From the NCBI GenBank assembly GCA_011800805.1, contig MPNW01000043.1, forward strand, positions 213,659 through 277,658: a stretch of DNA of 64,000 nt, given 5' to 3'. Shown here in pieces: positions 1-10,809 of the stretch. Both the position numbers and the translations under genes were made by a program. How positions within the stretch are numbered: the stretch's first letter is position 1; every line of letters starts with the position of its first letter. The notes under the pieces are model-generated. The model saw nothing but the letters and a program-made list of their open reading frames with translations. It made no database searches and was not told the origin of the DNA. The stretch is from Hirudo medicinalis. Its lineage: Eukaryota > Annelida > Clitellata > Hirudinida > Hirudinidae.

Positions 1-344
1 TTGTTAGTTCTTAGTTGTTGTGCTGCGTTTCATGGGAAGGAGGGGTAGCTCCAGGAGATATGATTAGATATGTGCCCGCAATCATATTTGGGTTGAATAA
101 TTCGGCTTCCAATCTAGGAGGGAAGACCTCGATAGATCGCCCGGTTTTTCCCGTTTTGAGGTGCGCCCACGGCTTCGATGCGGGGTCCCTCCGCACCAGG
201 CATGGATCGCCCGAACTTTTCATTGCCAATGCTTTGTTAGGTTGGCCTCAAAAAGCAGTCCATTCCATTCCATTGGATTCGAATTTTATTAAAAGTTTTA
301 TGATAAAATCAGTTTTTGGATTCATGAGGCATCAGTCATGGATC
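1..344. other. 3' flank of ABCB8, unclassified and relatively GC-rich
   Basis: This stretch lies beyond the stop codon of the ABCB8 gene. It is less AT-rich than the surrounding sequence between about 30 and 230 and is open in two frames, one on each strand, but neither frame has splice sites, a recognisable domain or a credible protein composition. I see no gene, RNA gene or repeat family that I can name here. Confidence 0.3.
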
Positions 345-3300
345 TTATTGCTGCCCTTTAATTAGATTCCAGAATATCCCTTTTCGTTTTTTTAAGTCTT
401 CTGGTTTTCCAATCTGAAAGTGCAGAATATACATTATCAATTATTGTCTTGAATTAGTATCTTATCTATAAGCAAGATAACAAACCTCTACAATTTTTCC
501 GTCTGAGATGACTGCAACAGTGTCAACATCCTTGATTGTTGAAAGCCTGTGAGCCACAACAATCAGTGTTCGGCCTAGAATTGAATTTTTTGGTCAACAA
601 TGTTCTGTGATTGAAAGACTGAAGAATGACTACAAACCTTTAGAAATCTTGTCAATTGATTCTTGAATAATCTTTTCAGACTCAACATCAAGGGCACTAG
701 TTACATTTAAAATGGCTGAAGTTAGCATCCATATGTAATAATCACAAGGTTACAAATACTAAAGTCTCAGTAATGACCAAGACACAGTTTGGAATCAAAC
801 CTGGTTGCCTCATCAAGGATTAGAATTGGTGGATTTTTAATTAATGCCCGAGCGATGGCTATCCTTTGTTTTTGACCTCCAGAGATACTCTGACCTCTCT
901 CTCCTAAAACTGTGTCATAGCCTCTGGGAAAGGACATAATGAATTCATGGGCATTTGCTTGTTTGGCTGCTTCAACAATCTGAAGTTATAAGATAAGTCA
1001 AGATTTAAAAAAATATTTTCTTAAAACAAAAAAAAAAACATGATACAAGTCATATCTTGGATTCCAACCTCGCTTTCACTGGCATCTGGTTTTCCAAACC
1101 TAATGTTCTCTCTTATTGTAGTTGCAAATAAAACAGGCTCCTGATAAAATCAATTTCAAGAGTTATATTTTTCATAAGACAAATCAATGCAATGAACGGG
1201 TAAATCAAGAGTCAGCACAAAAGTGGATGAAAATATTCGTTTCAGTAGGAAAACATCTGCAAGTAATAACAACCTGCCCAATGAAGCCAATGAGTCTTCC
1301 CCTCAGCCAGGAAGGACTAAGTTCTTTCAAATCAACTCCATCGATTGTTATGCTGCCTGAGTCCGCTTCATAAAACCGCTCAAGCAGAGAAACCACTGTT
1401 GATTTGCCTGAGAAAATATTAAATTGTCAACAAAAGGTAATAAAATGAAACATTATCTGTGTCACAAATAGCAGTATGGATTTTTTACATACTAACATGG
1501 CTAACTGCATGATGTAATCAAATCATTAGTTAATAAATAATCATCCAAGCAAGGATGTGTTGCAACTGACATTCCTTCATAAAATCATAGACTTGGCTAT
1601 AAGAAATCAATAATAAAACTTAGAAATAATCAAAATTCCAAGCAAACCCCCTCCTGAAGGTCCAACTAAGGCAACTTTTTGACCCCCTTTGATTCTCAAT
1701 GAAAAGTGTTCCAATACTGGCTTCAATGCAAAAATTCAAACAATAGAGAAAAGAATATTCATTGCTCAAGATTGTTCTTTTTTGTGCGACTTACATGATC
1801 TTTTCTGGTTGGATAAGTGAATGAAACATCCTTGAAATTAATATCACAATTGAGGCTGTGATAGGGAATGTACTTCTCACCTTTCAAAGTTTCACCAGGA
1901 TTCAACAGCATGAACTGTAATGAACAATAATTTACAAAATTGTCACTCTTTGAAAAACATAAACAACTTAAGCAAAAAGATCAAACCTCGAAGACTCGAG
2001 CACCAGCATTGAGGCCTTGGATTGAGATCCCATACATGACAGAAAGTTTATCCAGAGATCTTAATCAATTTACCACTTAATTAGACATCTGCATCACTCA
2101 AATATTCACAATTTATATGGCAATCAAAATGACACTGTGAGTTTGAAAGTAACATTTCTTAGCAGATTAAGCAAATAAAAAAAAAAAACTGACTTCTGGA
2201 TGGCTTGAGATGCAACAAGGAATGACATAAGAGATCCTGCATTGATTTCATCCCTTGACATAAGGACACCACCAATGCAAAGTGTAGACAACACCAGACC
2301 TGTTGCAGAATATCGATATCAGTTCTAATAAATCACAAAGCGGAGTGATTTTAATTTCTGACCATTGAGGGCAATGTTTGAAAGTCCTTGAAAAACAGCA
2401 ATTCCTAAACCGAGAACCTTGTTGAGGTCCGAGGATTTTTCATTTTCTTTCTTGAAATGTCTTTGAAATAAATAATTGAAAATCAATGAGTGTTTAACTA
2501 CAAGATTTTAAGATAACCAGACTTGATTTCAAGGTCTTCAGCTGCAAAGGCCCTCACAGTTCTCACATTTCCTAATGCTTCTTCAGCAATGTTCGATGAC
2601 TTACTTGACTGATCAACAACAATTATTAGTTTTATTTCAATCCAATTGTGGACGATCATTAGATAATGGTGATGACAAATGCATGCATTAAATTCATTCG
2701 TGATGCATAAAACATCATTTAAGCCTTAAAAAAAGTAATATCCTGTGTGACATGGTGGCATTGCTAAAAACGATCAAGATAAGTGTTGTAGAAAACAAAT
2801 TTTTTAATTGTACGTTACATATAATTGGCATGTGAGTTATTTATTGCTATGTTCCTGTGAGACTGAAGAAATAATACAACTATCATGCTCACAACCTCCT
2901 GTATTGCCAACAAAGTCCAGGAAATTGGCATTAATTATATAAATGGTCCTTGACAAGTTGTCTATCACTATTTATAAAATTGAACTAAAAATAACCTGGC
3001 TCTGTGCTTGCCTCGACAACATTCTAAGTCCAGAACCAATGAGGGATCCACCAGCAATAAGAAGGGATATCAGTCCAACCATATAAAAGGTGAGTTTTGG
3101 GGATATCAGCGCCATCGAAATCACACATCCTGTTGCCTGTGACATGCATAGGAACATTAGATATTGTTATAAATTTGATCTTAATAACCCAATAAAAATC
3201 ATGATAAACTGGTAAAATGAATTTATTGGTGTTAAATACTTATTATAAAATAAAATCATTGCCAAAGAAGATTAAAATAAACCTGAATAGCATGTCTAAG

Positions 3301-4464
3301 TCCTTGTGAAATGCACAATTTGAATGAACTTTTAAATTCCTGAATATCTACTGTCAGTCTGATGTAAACAAAATCCTTCTTGTGGGAAACAGATTTTTAA
3401 AGCATTTCAATGAAGCTTACCTGTGTATGAGATCACTAGCTTTGTTCTCATCAAAAAAAGCCACATCTTGGACAACCAGAGTTGCAAATAATTGTTCTTT
3501 TAGGTTAGATGACAGGTTTTCACTAAGATTAAACAAAAGAGAAATGCATAGGGTCGTCAAAAGGCCCTATATTTGTGAATGAAAAGTAAAACAATTAACC
3601 ATCATTTTTAATAATCACCCAATAAATGTAACAAGCCATTAACATACCTGAAGTCCATATAAAGATACAAGCTTTGTGGCTGGTTTGTAAACTTCTTTAA
3701 GAAATTCAGTTTCTGCAGTCGATTTGCCAATAAATTGTACAAGAACGTTTACCAATTCACCCAGCATTATGGGTATTTGAATGTTTATAAAGGCCAGTGC
3801 TATAGTACCCTATAACAGTAGATAAATTTATGTAAATGTCATTATTTATCAAGAACAATTACATTGAAATCACTTGATAATAAAATATGATACAAATCAA
3901 ATATTATAACATCACATTGCTAATCCCATTCTTGGATTTTTTTTTAGTCTCTTTCTCTTCCAAAGTGGTGAAAAAATCGTGCATTTTCCATAAGTATATA
4001 TATATATATATATAAAATTGACATATTTTAAAATATTAACAATTCTGACTTGCTAACCAATATAACTCCGAGGAGCCACTTCCAATATCGTTTAAGAATT
4101 CTGAAGAATTCTCTCCATGGAAAGGGCTTCTGATCATTTTCAGATTTTAGTATTTTTAATGAATTTACAGGATTAATGCTTTGACATTGGGCAACTTTAA
4201 TGAAACCGGATGCAATCACAAAAGAACCGGGGAAAAATAATTTAGCATTCTTGGAAGGTTTAAGCAATGAAGTAAATTTTTTGACAGATATCTTCAATTC
4301 CTCTTTAAAGCACAGCTCAGTAGCAAGTTTAAATTCAACTCTGACAAAAAATTCCATTACTATTTTGGATACATGTATACTGTAAATCGCAAAAAAAAAA
4401 CTAACTTTGCTTTCAACACGTTTTTGATTGAAAATCTGTTGCAAAACTTTAAAAGACAATACAT
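345..4464 (-). CDS. ABCB8: ABCB8-like mitochondrial ABC half-transporter
   Basis: Eighteen exons join in phase to 674 residues plus stop: 4406-4464, 4058-4340, 3648-3809, 3421-3566, 3283-3358, 2996-3136, 2523-2608, 2363-2460, 2194-2299, 1987-2059, 1795-1914, 1648-1720, 1274-1407, 1069-1140, 801-979, 638-696, 486-574, 345-413. The first exon is basic with no acidic residues, fitting a mitochondrial presequence. Transmembrane segments follow, with the family-typical stretches QEFKSSFKL and [14 protein letters not shown]. The nucleotide-binding domain has Walker A GPSGGGKST (split by an intron at 1408-1647), signature SGGQKQR, Walker B ILILDEAT and H-loop AHRLST. PSWLRG, ENIRFGK and ANAHEFI favour ABCB8 over ABCB10. 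Known family role: half-size transporter of the inner mitochondrial membrane, linked to iron export and a mitochondrial potassium channel. The C-terminal exon is short and weakly conserved but in phase with a clean acceptor. Confidence 0.93.
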
Positions 4465-5014
4465 TCTCGATGTGCGCAATAAAATTACCTATAAAGCAAA
4501 CCTAAAATAATGTTTTACATGAACAATATCAAAAACTCGTTAACATTATCAAGATCACAAATAAAGTACTATCCACCGGCAATCAAAACAAAAGCAAACT
4601 AGAAGTTTAAAGGCTAATGTGATTATTAAGATAAATTGTCAAAATTCAAAAATGTCATTTGAAAAAATAAGTTAAGGTTCTATTTTAAAATTATTTTAAT
4701 AATAATTTAAATATTGCATAAAGCGCAAAGCCGAAAATTGCCTCGTGTATGAATCAACTGAATAAAATCGATACTCGATATGGTAGGTGCGAGCAAAGGC
4801 CTAGGGATTTATATCACTTTATTTCTCAGCTGAGAGAAGACTTGTGAGAGAAAGTGTCTTGCAAGTTAAGTCAATTTTGGTAATGGAAAAAAAAGAAAAA
4901 GGGAAAAAGGTCATGATTCCATTTTCGAGGCCCTTTTGAAACAGAGGCTAGGGTCAGGTGGCCTGGCCCACCTGCCATCCCTTCCCCTTTCACTTTTCAT
5001 AGGCCCTAGTCGAA
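4465..5014. other. 5' flank of ABCB8
   Basis: AT-rich sequence upstream of the ABCB8 start, ending at the hAT element boundary. It should hold the ABCB8 promoter, but I see no distinctive motif and no gene. Confidence 0.3.
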
Positions 5015-6002
5015 CAGAGACGTAACTACAGGGTTTCAGTGATCGGGGCTGAAAACTGAAAATTTGGCGCTCTTATAAGAGCAAGCACAAGAAATCGGGA
5101 CCCGACTTGGTCCCACGCGGGAAGAAATTCTTCTGAATTTGGGAAACGAATGAACCACGTATCCTCATCAAATTGTCGATGTAATTCATCGTCGGCTGAC
5201 TCTAATACTCTCTGGCTTACACTATCAGTTGAATTTCTAAATCTAGAAACATCATTTACATCTGTGTTGGAGCATGAAGGAATATGCTCAACGTTAACAT
5301 AAGCATCAGTTTTCAACTGATTCATAATTTCTTCAACTCGTCTAGCTAATTGACGTCTTTTAGTTCTCTGAAACGTATGGTGATAAACTCATGATGCAGA
5401 AGGTTTATGAAAAATTATCGTTGCTTAATCTTCTTCCCTAAAGCAAATGTGCCAAAAATGCGATTATTAAATTGATTAATTCACTTTTTCGGTGTACAAC
5501 TCGTTCAACTGACAGCGCTTGTATCGTTGAATTCGGTAACAAATCCACAACGAATGTACAATGAGTCCAATTTTACCGCTAAATATAAGACCCGTGCTGT
5601 TGTATAATGAAACTATAGTTATATGTAACTAAGCAATTTTACAGAGTAATTGCAAGTATTCACTAAATGTTTACATTATAGAAATATCATTAATTATGAA
5701 TAAAATTTATCTTATACACAAACATGCACACAAACACATACACACATTATTTTCCGGCGGGGATAATAAGCAACTGGGCTACGCACGGGACCCTTGTGGA
5801 CTCTTTGACACATTAACGAGCCCGGCCATAACCCGCTGAACTGGGCAAACCGGCAACCCGTCTTCAGACCGCACGGTCCCCGTCTGTCGGTGCTTGCTGG
5901 GTAACATCATTAATTTGATATCCAAATTTAATAACTTGGTGCTCTCCCTACCCGCCCTTCAACATTTTCAATTTGGCGCCCCCGCCCCTAGCTACACCAC
6001 TA
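5015..6002. mobile_element. Decayed hAT-like DNA transposon
   Basis: The left end starts CAGAGACGTAACTACAGGG at 5015. The right end, read inward on the other strand from 6002, starts TAGTGGTGTAGCTAGGGG. These are imperfect terminal inverted repeats of the common animal hAT form CAGTGGCGTAGCTAGGGG. Flanking 8-mers tagtcgaa (5007-5014) and tggtcgag (6003-6010) match at 6 of 8 positions, as expected for an old 8-bp target-site duplication. Inside, a minus-strand open frame (about 5026-5325) reads into the left end without a zinc finger or catalytic motif, so this is probably an internally deleted copy. Family assignment rests only on the termini. Confidence 0.55.
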
Positions 6003-6430
6003 TGGTCGAGAAGGGGAAGGCCTGAGACCCAGAAACTTTCGCTTAACACTGCTCACATTCTGCTAAAATATCCATCAATAACAATAATAATTATTTTATT
6101 ATTATGGGGCACTTAAATGCCACATTTAAATATTTGTATTTGTTGAGATTTGTATTAATAAGAACAAACAAATATATACATGTATTTATGATGAGAGGAT
6201 GGACATTTGTCCAAACAAATCTGACAACACCAACTATAACAGGTCCTACCAGTGGCCACTTTTGATGGTAAGAGCCAATACCTATCTATTAGAAGGCATT
6301 GTACCTGACATATATTTTGCTTCTAAGAGTAAAATTCAAACTGCAAGGAACAAAATGAAATTTTATTGCAATTAATTAATGTGCTTGGCAGATTCTGAAT
6401 CAATAAATGAGAAAATTGTGATCAAAAACT
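6003..6430. other. Downstream of KICS2
   Basis: AT-rich sequence downstream of the conserved KICS2 C-terminus. It probably carries the KICS2 3' untranslated region. I see nothing else in it. Confidence 0.3.
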
Positions 6431-9044
6431 TCACTTAGTTCCTTGCTTCCAAGACACAAAAAGTTTATTGCACCTCAGATCAGAAGACAATGCGTTATAA
6501 AAATTACTCAAATTAGCATCTCTGACATTTTTTTTTGTTCAAAATGGTGACCAAATGAATAGAACCTTCAATTCTCATCATAACGTACGAATGCTGAGAC
6601 ATCTGCAAAGTAAATCAATTGAATTATTAAAATAAATCACAGCAAGTTATCCATTCAAATAAAGACCACAACTTAATCAAACATCTGAAACATAATTTTC
6701 TACATTTATCATCATCTGTTTACCTCATCAGCTGCAGGGACAATTTTATCAAGCTGTTCTAATTCCACCTTTTTTGAATCCAAGAGATCAAATAATGTTG
6801 AATGGTAATTAACTGAAGACTGGTTTTTGTCCTGCATTCATGGTTTGATATTGCAACATTAAATCAGGCATGAATGCTGTAAGTATCTTACTATATGCAT
6901 ACTAAGTGATAAATTTTAACAAATTTGCAAAGAATTCAAAACAACTTTTCATTTACAACTTTATGCCAATACAGAATATTAAGTCAACACGGGCAACTAC
7001 CTGCGGATATTCGAAGAATACAATCTTGTTTGGTTGTGTAGGTTCTGGTGATGAAGTCGAGGGAAAAGATGAAGAGATGGAATTGTGGGAATTGGTGTCA
7101 CTGGTTTCGGATAAAATGTTTGGTGGAACTGATTCATCTTCATCAATTTTTGAGGGCAGGAGATAACCCTGCCTCCTGCTTGATTCTTCCAACTCATTCA
7201 AATTGGTCAAAACCAACAAGATCTTTAGAGCATCTGTTTTTTTGCAGATTGATGCAATCCTACAATCACCAATAAAAATTTACTTTACCATTATTTAGAA
7301 GCTTTTTAATGAAATATTTTATAACAATGAAGAACCAATAAAATTATGTAATCATCACTGCAAATGTTCTAATCATTGTCCTCAACATTTTGAAGCACTA
7401 GAATCTTAACCATAATCATTTATGAAAAAAATAATTCAAGACATTAGTTACACCTTGAATAAAAGTCAAACGGAGCTTTTGCAGCGTTGTTGCGCACCTC
7501 GGCAGGGTTTCCCCCATTTTGACACAAAACTTCAAAAAAGTACAAATTGAACTTGGACAACAGAAGACCTCTAAACTTGTTCAACCATTCAAAAAGTTCT
7601 GGAGACCAGGTCTTATGGGAGCTATTTCCAAATGTTAGCCTCCTGGTCTAGCAAATATTAATGGAAAAATGAAATTAATAATACTTTAAAAGCTGGTTAA
7701 AATTTAACTTTAACCTCTTTGATGCATGATAATCTCACTATAAATAAACTTCTATTTAATAAGAATCAAAGAAGAAGAAACCTCTTTTGAAAATAAGATG
7801 TTGTGCCAAGCAGAGTGATATTTCAATGCACAGACATAGCTGGTTATTGATTCCAAGTACTGACATTTCTGGAGATGGATTTGCATTTTGAGTAGATTCA
7901 CCACCACTTCACACTCCATCCTGAAATTCAACATTCATCAATATTTTAACATGGTAGGAGTTTGTATAAGATTGAGAACCATTAGTGAGTAACCATTAAG
8001 AACAGAAAAAACATTTGGCACAACCTGTATATATCTTTGAAGCATGCAACAATTGGTAGGAAATTCTTTGACAGGAATTCTTCAAGAGTGCTATTAATGA
8101 TTTTAAAGAGATCTTCAAAGCTTACATTCTTACTGCTTGTCAGTGCTGGTAATTGCTCATAGCTGCATTAGTTGAGGATGTTAACAAAAAGTAACGTTTG
8201 AAACACAATTTACACGGCCAGATGTTAGAGATGGTAAATAGAACTATAAGTTATAACAACTTATAAGTTAAACTGACTTAAAATTACATGCTTAGAGGAA
8301 GAAAAATTATTCATTGGAAATCAAAAGATACAATGATATTATGTTCATCCTTGCAACAATGAAATGTTGAAGCTGTCCACCAACACCGTTGACAAGCTGT
8401 TTTAAATTTTGAAAACATGGTGATTCCTTATCAGTATTGCATGTTAGGACCAGATCCTGGTGCACAGTCTCAATTTTTTTGAGTTCTGTGAGCAAGCAGC
8501 TGTATCTCATTTTCAGAGTCTGAATTAAAAATATTAAATAAATATTCAACACAAAGGAAATTAAATTGTATTACTCATTAAAATCACCTGTTCACGCTTT
8601 GTTAGCCATCGACTTCCAAAGTTTGATGAATTGCCCATAAATGCAAGGGAGTAGAAACTCTTTTCTAATTCTGCAAAAATAGAAACCTGGTGGAGGAATG
8701 AACTCCACAGGAGAGAGCATTGAGTCCTCTTATCTTCCTTTTCTTTCTCCTATGCAGTCAAACAGAAACATATTGAAACTATTAATGATCGTGGGAGCAA
8801 TGTCCAACATGAAGTACATGAAGTGCCTAAGCCAGAACCAGGGCTCGAATGTTCAATTTGTTCTAGATTAGTAGTAAAGATTAAAATTATGAGAAATGTT
8901 TGGATTACAAAATTTCTGAGAACACATATTAATAAACCAAACACAAACCACTATTTCTTTCAATTTGTCAAGCAAAAATTTGCTGAGCAAGACAAAGCAA
9001 TGCTCCAAAAATTCCTCCTCTCTCAGCTTTCCATTTGCTTCCAT
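6431..9044 (-). CDS. KICS2: KICSTOR subunit KICS2 (C12orf66), frameshifted near the 3' end
   Basis: Nine exons: 8949-9044, 8588-8749, 8332-8519, 8025-8162, 7782-7920, 7454-7647, 7001-7259, 6724-6831, and a last exon starting at 6602. All junctions join in phase. The match to KICS2 runs along the whole protein, for example ELFEWLNKFRGLLLSKFNLYFFE against the family's [20 protein letters not shown] region, and ISFYEQLPALTSS against IADFYEKMYTLST. In animals KICS2 joins KPTN, ITFG2 and SZT2 in KICSTOR, which holds the GATOR1 complex at lysosomes so that amino-acid lack can inhibit mTORC1. The last exon stops in frame at 6513-6515, but right after an A9 run (6528-6536) the neighbouring frame stays open to a stop at 6431-6433 and keeps the family C-terminus (VRDANLSNFYNAL, LFVSWKQGTK). 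Either the assembly has a base error or the allele is truncated by about 30 residues. The first donor could also be at 8952, in the same phase. Confidence 0.88.
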
Positions 9045-10809
9045 ATTAAAAAAAGGCTGTAGCCTCCAACTCCTAGGTAATATTATGTTTGAACGAAATT
9101 AAACTTCACTCCCTTTAAATGTGGCAAATCTGTCCTGAAAAATTTTTAAACACAATGAATTTACAACCTTGCGAAAGATCTCAATATTATAGGTATTGAT
9201 AAAACTGCAATGTGCTTACAGTACTACTTTTTCATAAATGGTCGTCGAAGATTTTATAGTTAAGCCCTTTGATAAAGGATTTCATCAGCGATCCAGCCTT
9301 AGGCAAACCTCAACATTGCCAAACTTTCAAATACATAACATATCGACGACGGTGAAGTTGAAAAAAATCACTGGCAAAATTTTCGAGCGCTAATAACTTC
9401 GCAATGGAATAAAACAGAACGAAATTTTTTTCTATAAAAAAAATGTGGACCAGGCAAATTGTTATAAAAGCAAAGAAGTTTGTCTTTGTAAATAATGAAT
9501 ATACGAAACCAAAGGGGCCATCCATAAATTAGGTCGACAAAGTAAGGGGAGGGGTTTGAAAAAGTTTGACAATTCTTGACAAGGGGGAGGGGCGATGGAC
9601 TTTAAGATTAATTGACGTCAACAGTGTTATTTTTTATGATACAAAATCTAAATTTTAACAGATGGATTTATAACATTACTGTTACTCCTTCAGTTCGGTC
9701 GTCACTGCTTGAACGGATTTGCAAAATCTGTAACCTCTATGTTGCTTCACAAGCAGGGCCGCTATGAGGGGGGACAAGGGCCCGGTAATTTTTAGGTATA
9801 ATTATTGATATATTATTATTAACATTTTTATTTATAAATTAGTATTCGTTGCTGACATGCAGAAATGTCAAAACGCAAAGAAACGATTGAAAGAAATTTC
9901 ATGATGAGGTGGATGAGCAAGAAAGCCCGCACAGGGAACTGAAGACTTTGATCGATATGGCATACGAGACATTGTTGGAACAGCCAAGGCTTGGCATAGC
10001 TACTAGACTATCAAATCGACACTTTTGCTAGAGACCATCATTGTTGTCTAGTTGTGGCCAGCATACATTAATTCCTTTAATTTGTTCTTTTCTTGAGAAT
10101 ATGCACATTGCAAGGATACCGTCTGTATTTACATTATTACTTGCTAGTTTTAATATACCAGTTGTGATTGGACACGCAAAATGAGAGCTAACTATAAGTA
10201 ATTATAAAAAGGCTCTAGAAGTCAATGGCCGGTGAAGTCAGTATCCATGGGAGGTGCACCTCCTGCTTTTGGTTGGCACATCCCCAATTACAAAATCCTG
10301 TATAACTCCCTGGACCAAGGTCTGGACAGTGATATCTAAAAATGGACCCTAAAAACGAGTTATTCATTACGTAATGAATAATGTTTTAAGATTCGGTATG
10401 CAAAATCGTAAAGAAAACTGCCGGATGATCGCAGGAGACAAGCTTGCATGTCACAAACATATGTTTGTAATGCATTAAAACATGAATGGTCTCGAAATTG
10501 ATGGACATTTAGATCACCTAGAGCTTTGAGATGTTGCTGCAGTCATTTTTAATCGTGCACCGATCATCGCATTGACTAGTTGTTTGATTTTTACCTGTGT
10601 TAAGTTTAATCATTCTGTTTTATAACTGTTCTGTTTTCGTCTGATGATAAATTTAAACATGTTTTTATATAATTTTTATTTATATTTTAAACAAACTAAT
10701 GAATTAAATTCGTTATTGGTATAACTTTTTAAAATAAAATTTTAACATTAAATGGCCAGTTCACTTTCAATAACGTAAATTGGCATTCATTTTTAAATTC
10801 TAAACAAGC
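9045..10809. promoter_or_regulatory. Divergent spacer between KICS2 and GTPBP10
   Basis: KICS2 is transcribed leftward and GTPBP10 rightward from this 1.77 kb spacer, so both promoters should lie in it. No core promoter motif is distinctive by eye. The middle (about 9515-9800) looks transposon-derived and is listed separately. The remainder is AT-rich without open frames worth reporting. Confidence 0.35.
9515..9800. mobile_element. Fragments of DNA-transposon termini
   Basis: The stretch 9518-9600 (ggggccatccataaattagg, then G-rich blocks) resembles the end of a dispersed DNA element common in invertebrates. A second terminus-like sequence starts at 9757 with CAGGGCCGC and continues GGGCCCGG, resembling the ends of the hAT MITE at 23533-23669. 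No second end or target-site duplication was found for either. Family names are inference. Confidence 0.3.

Noticed and set aside
15..365. Plus-strand open frame of 116 codons at the left edge
   Set aside because: It overlaps the last ABCB8 exon in antisense, has no splice or family support, and its composition reflects local base content.
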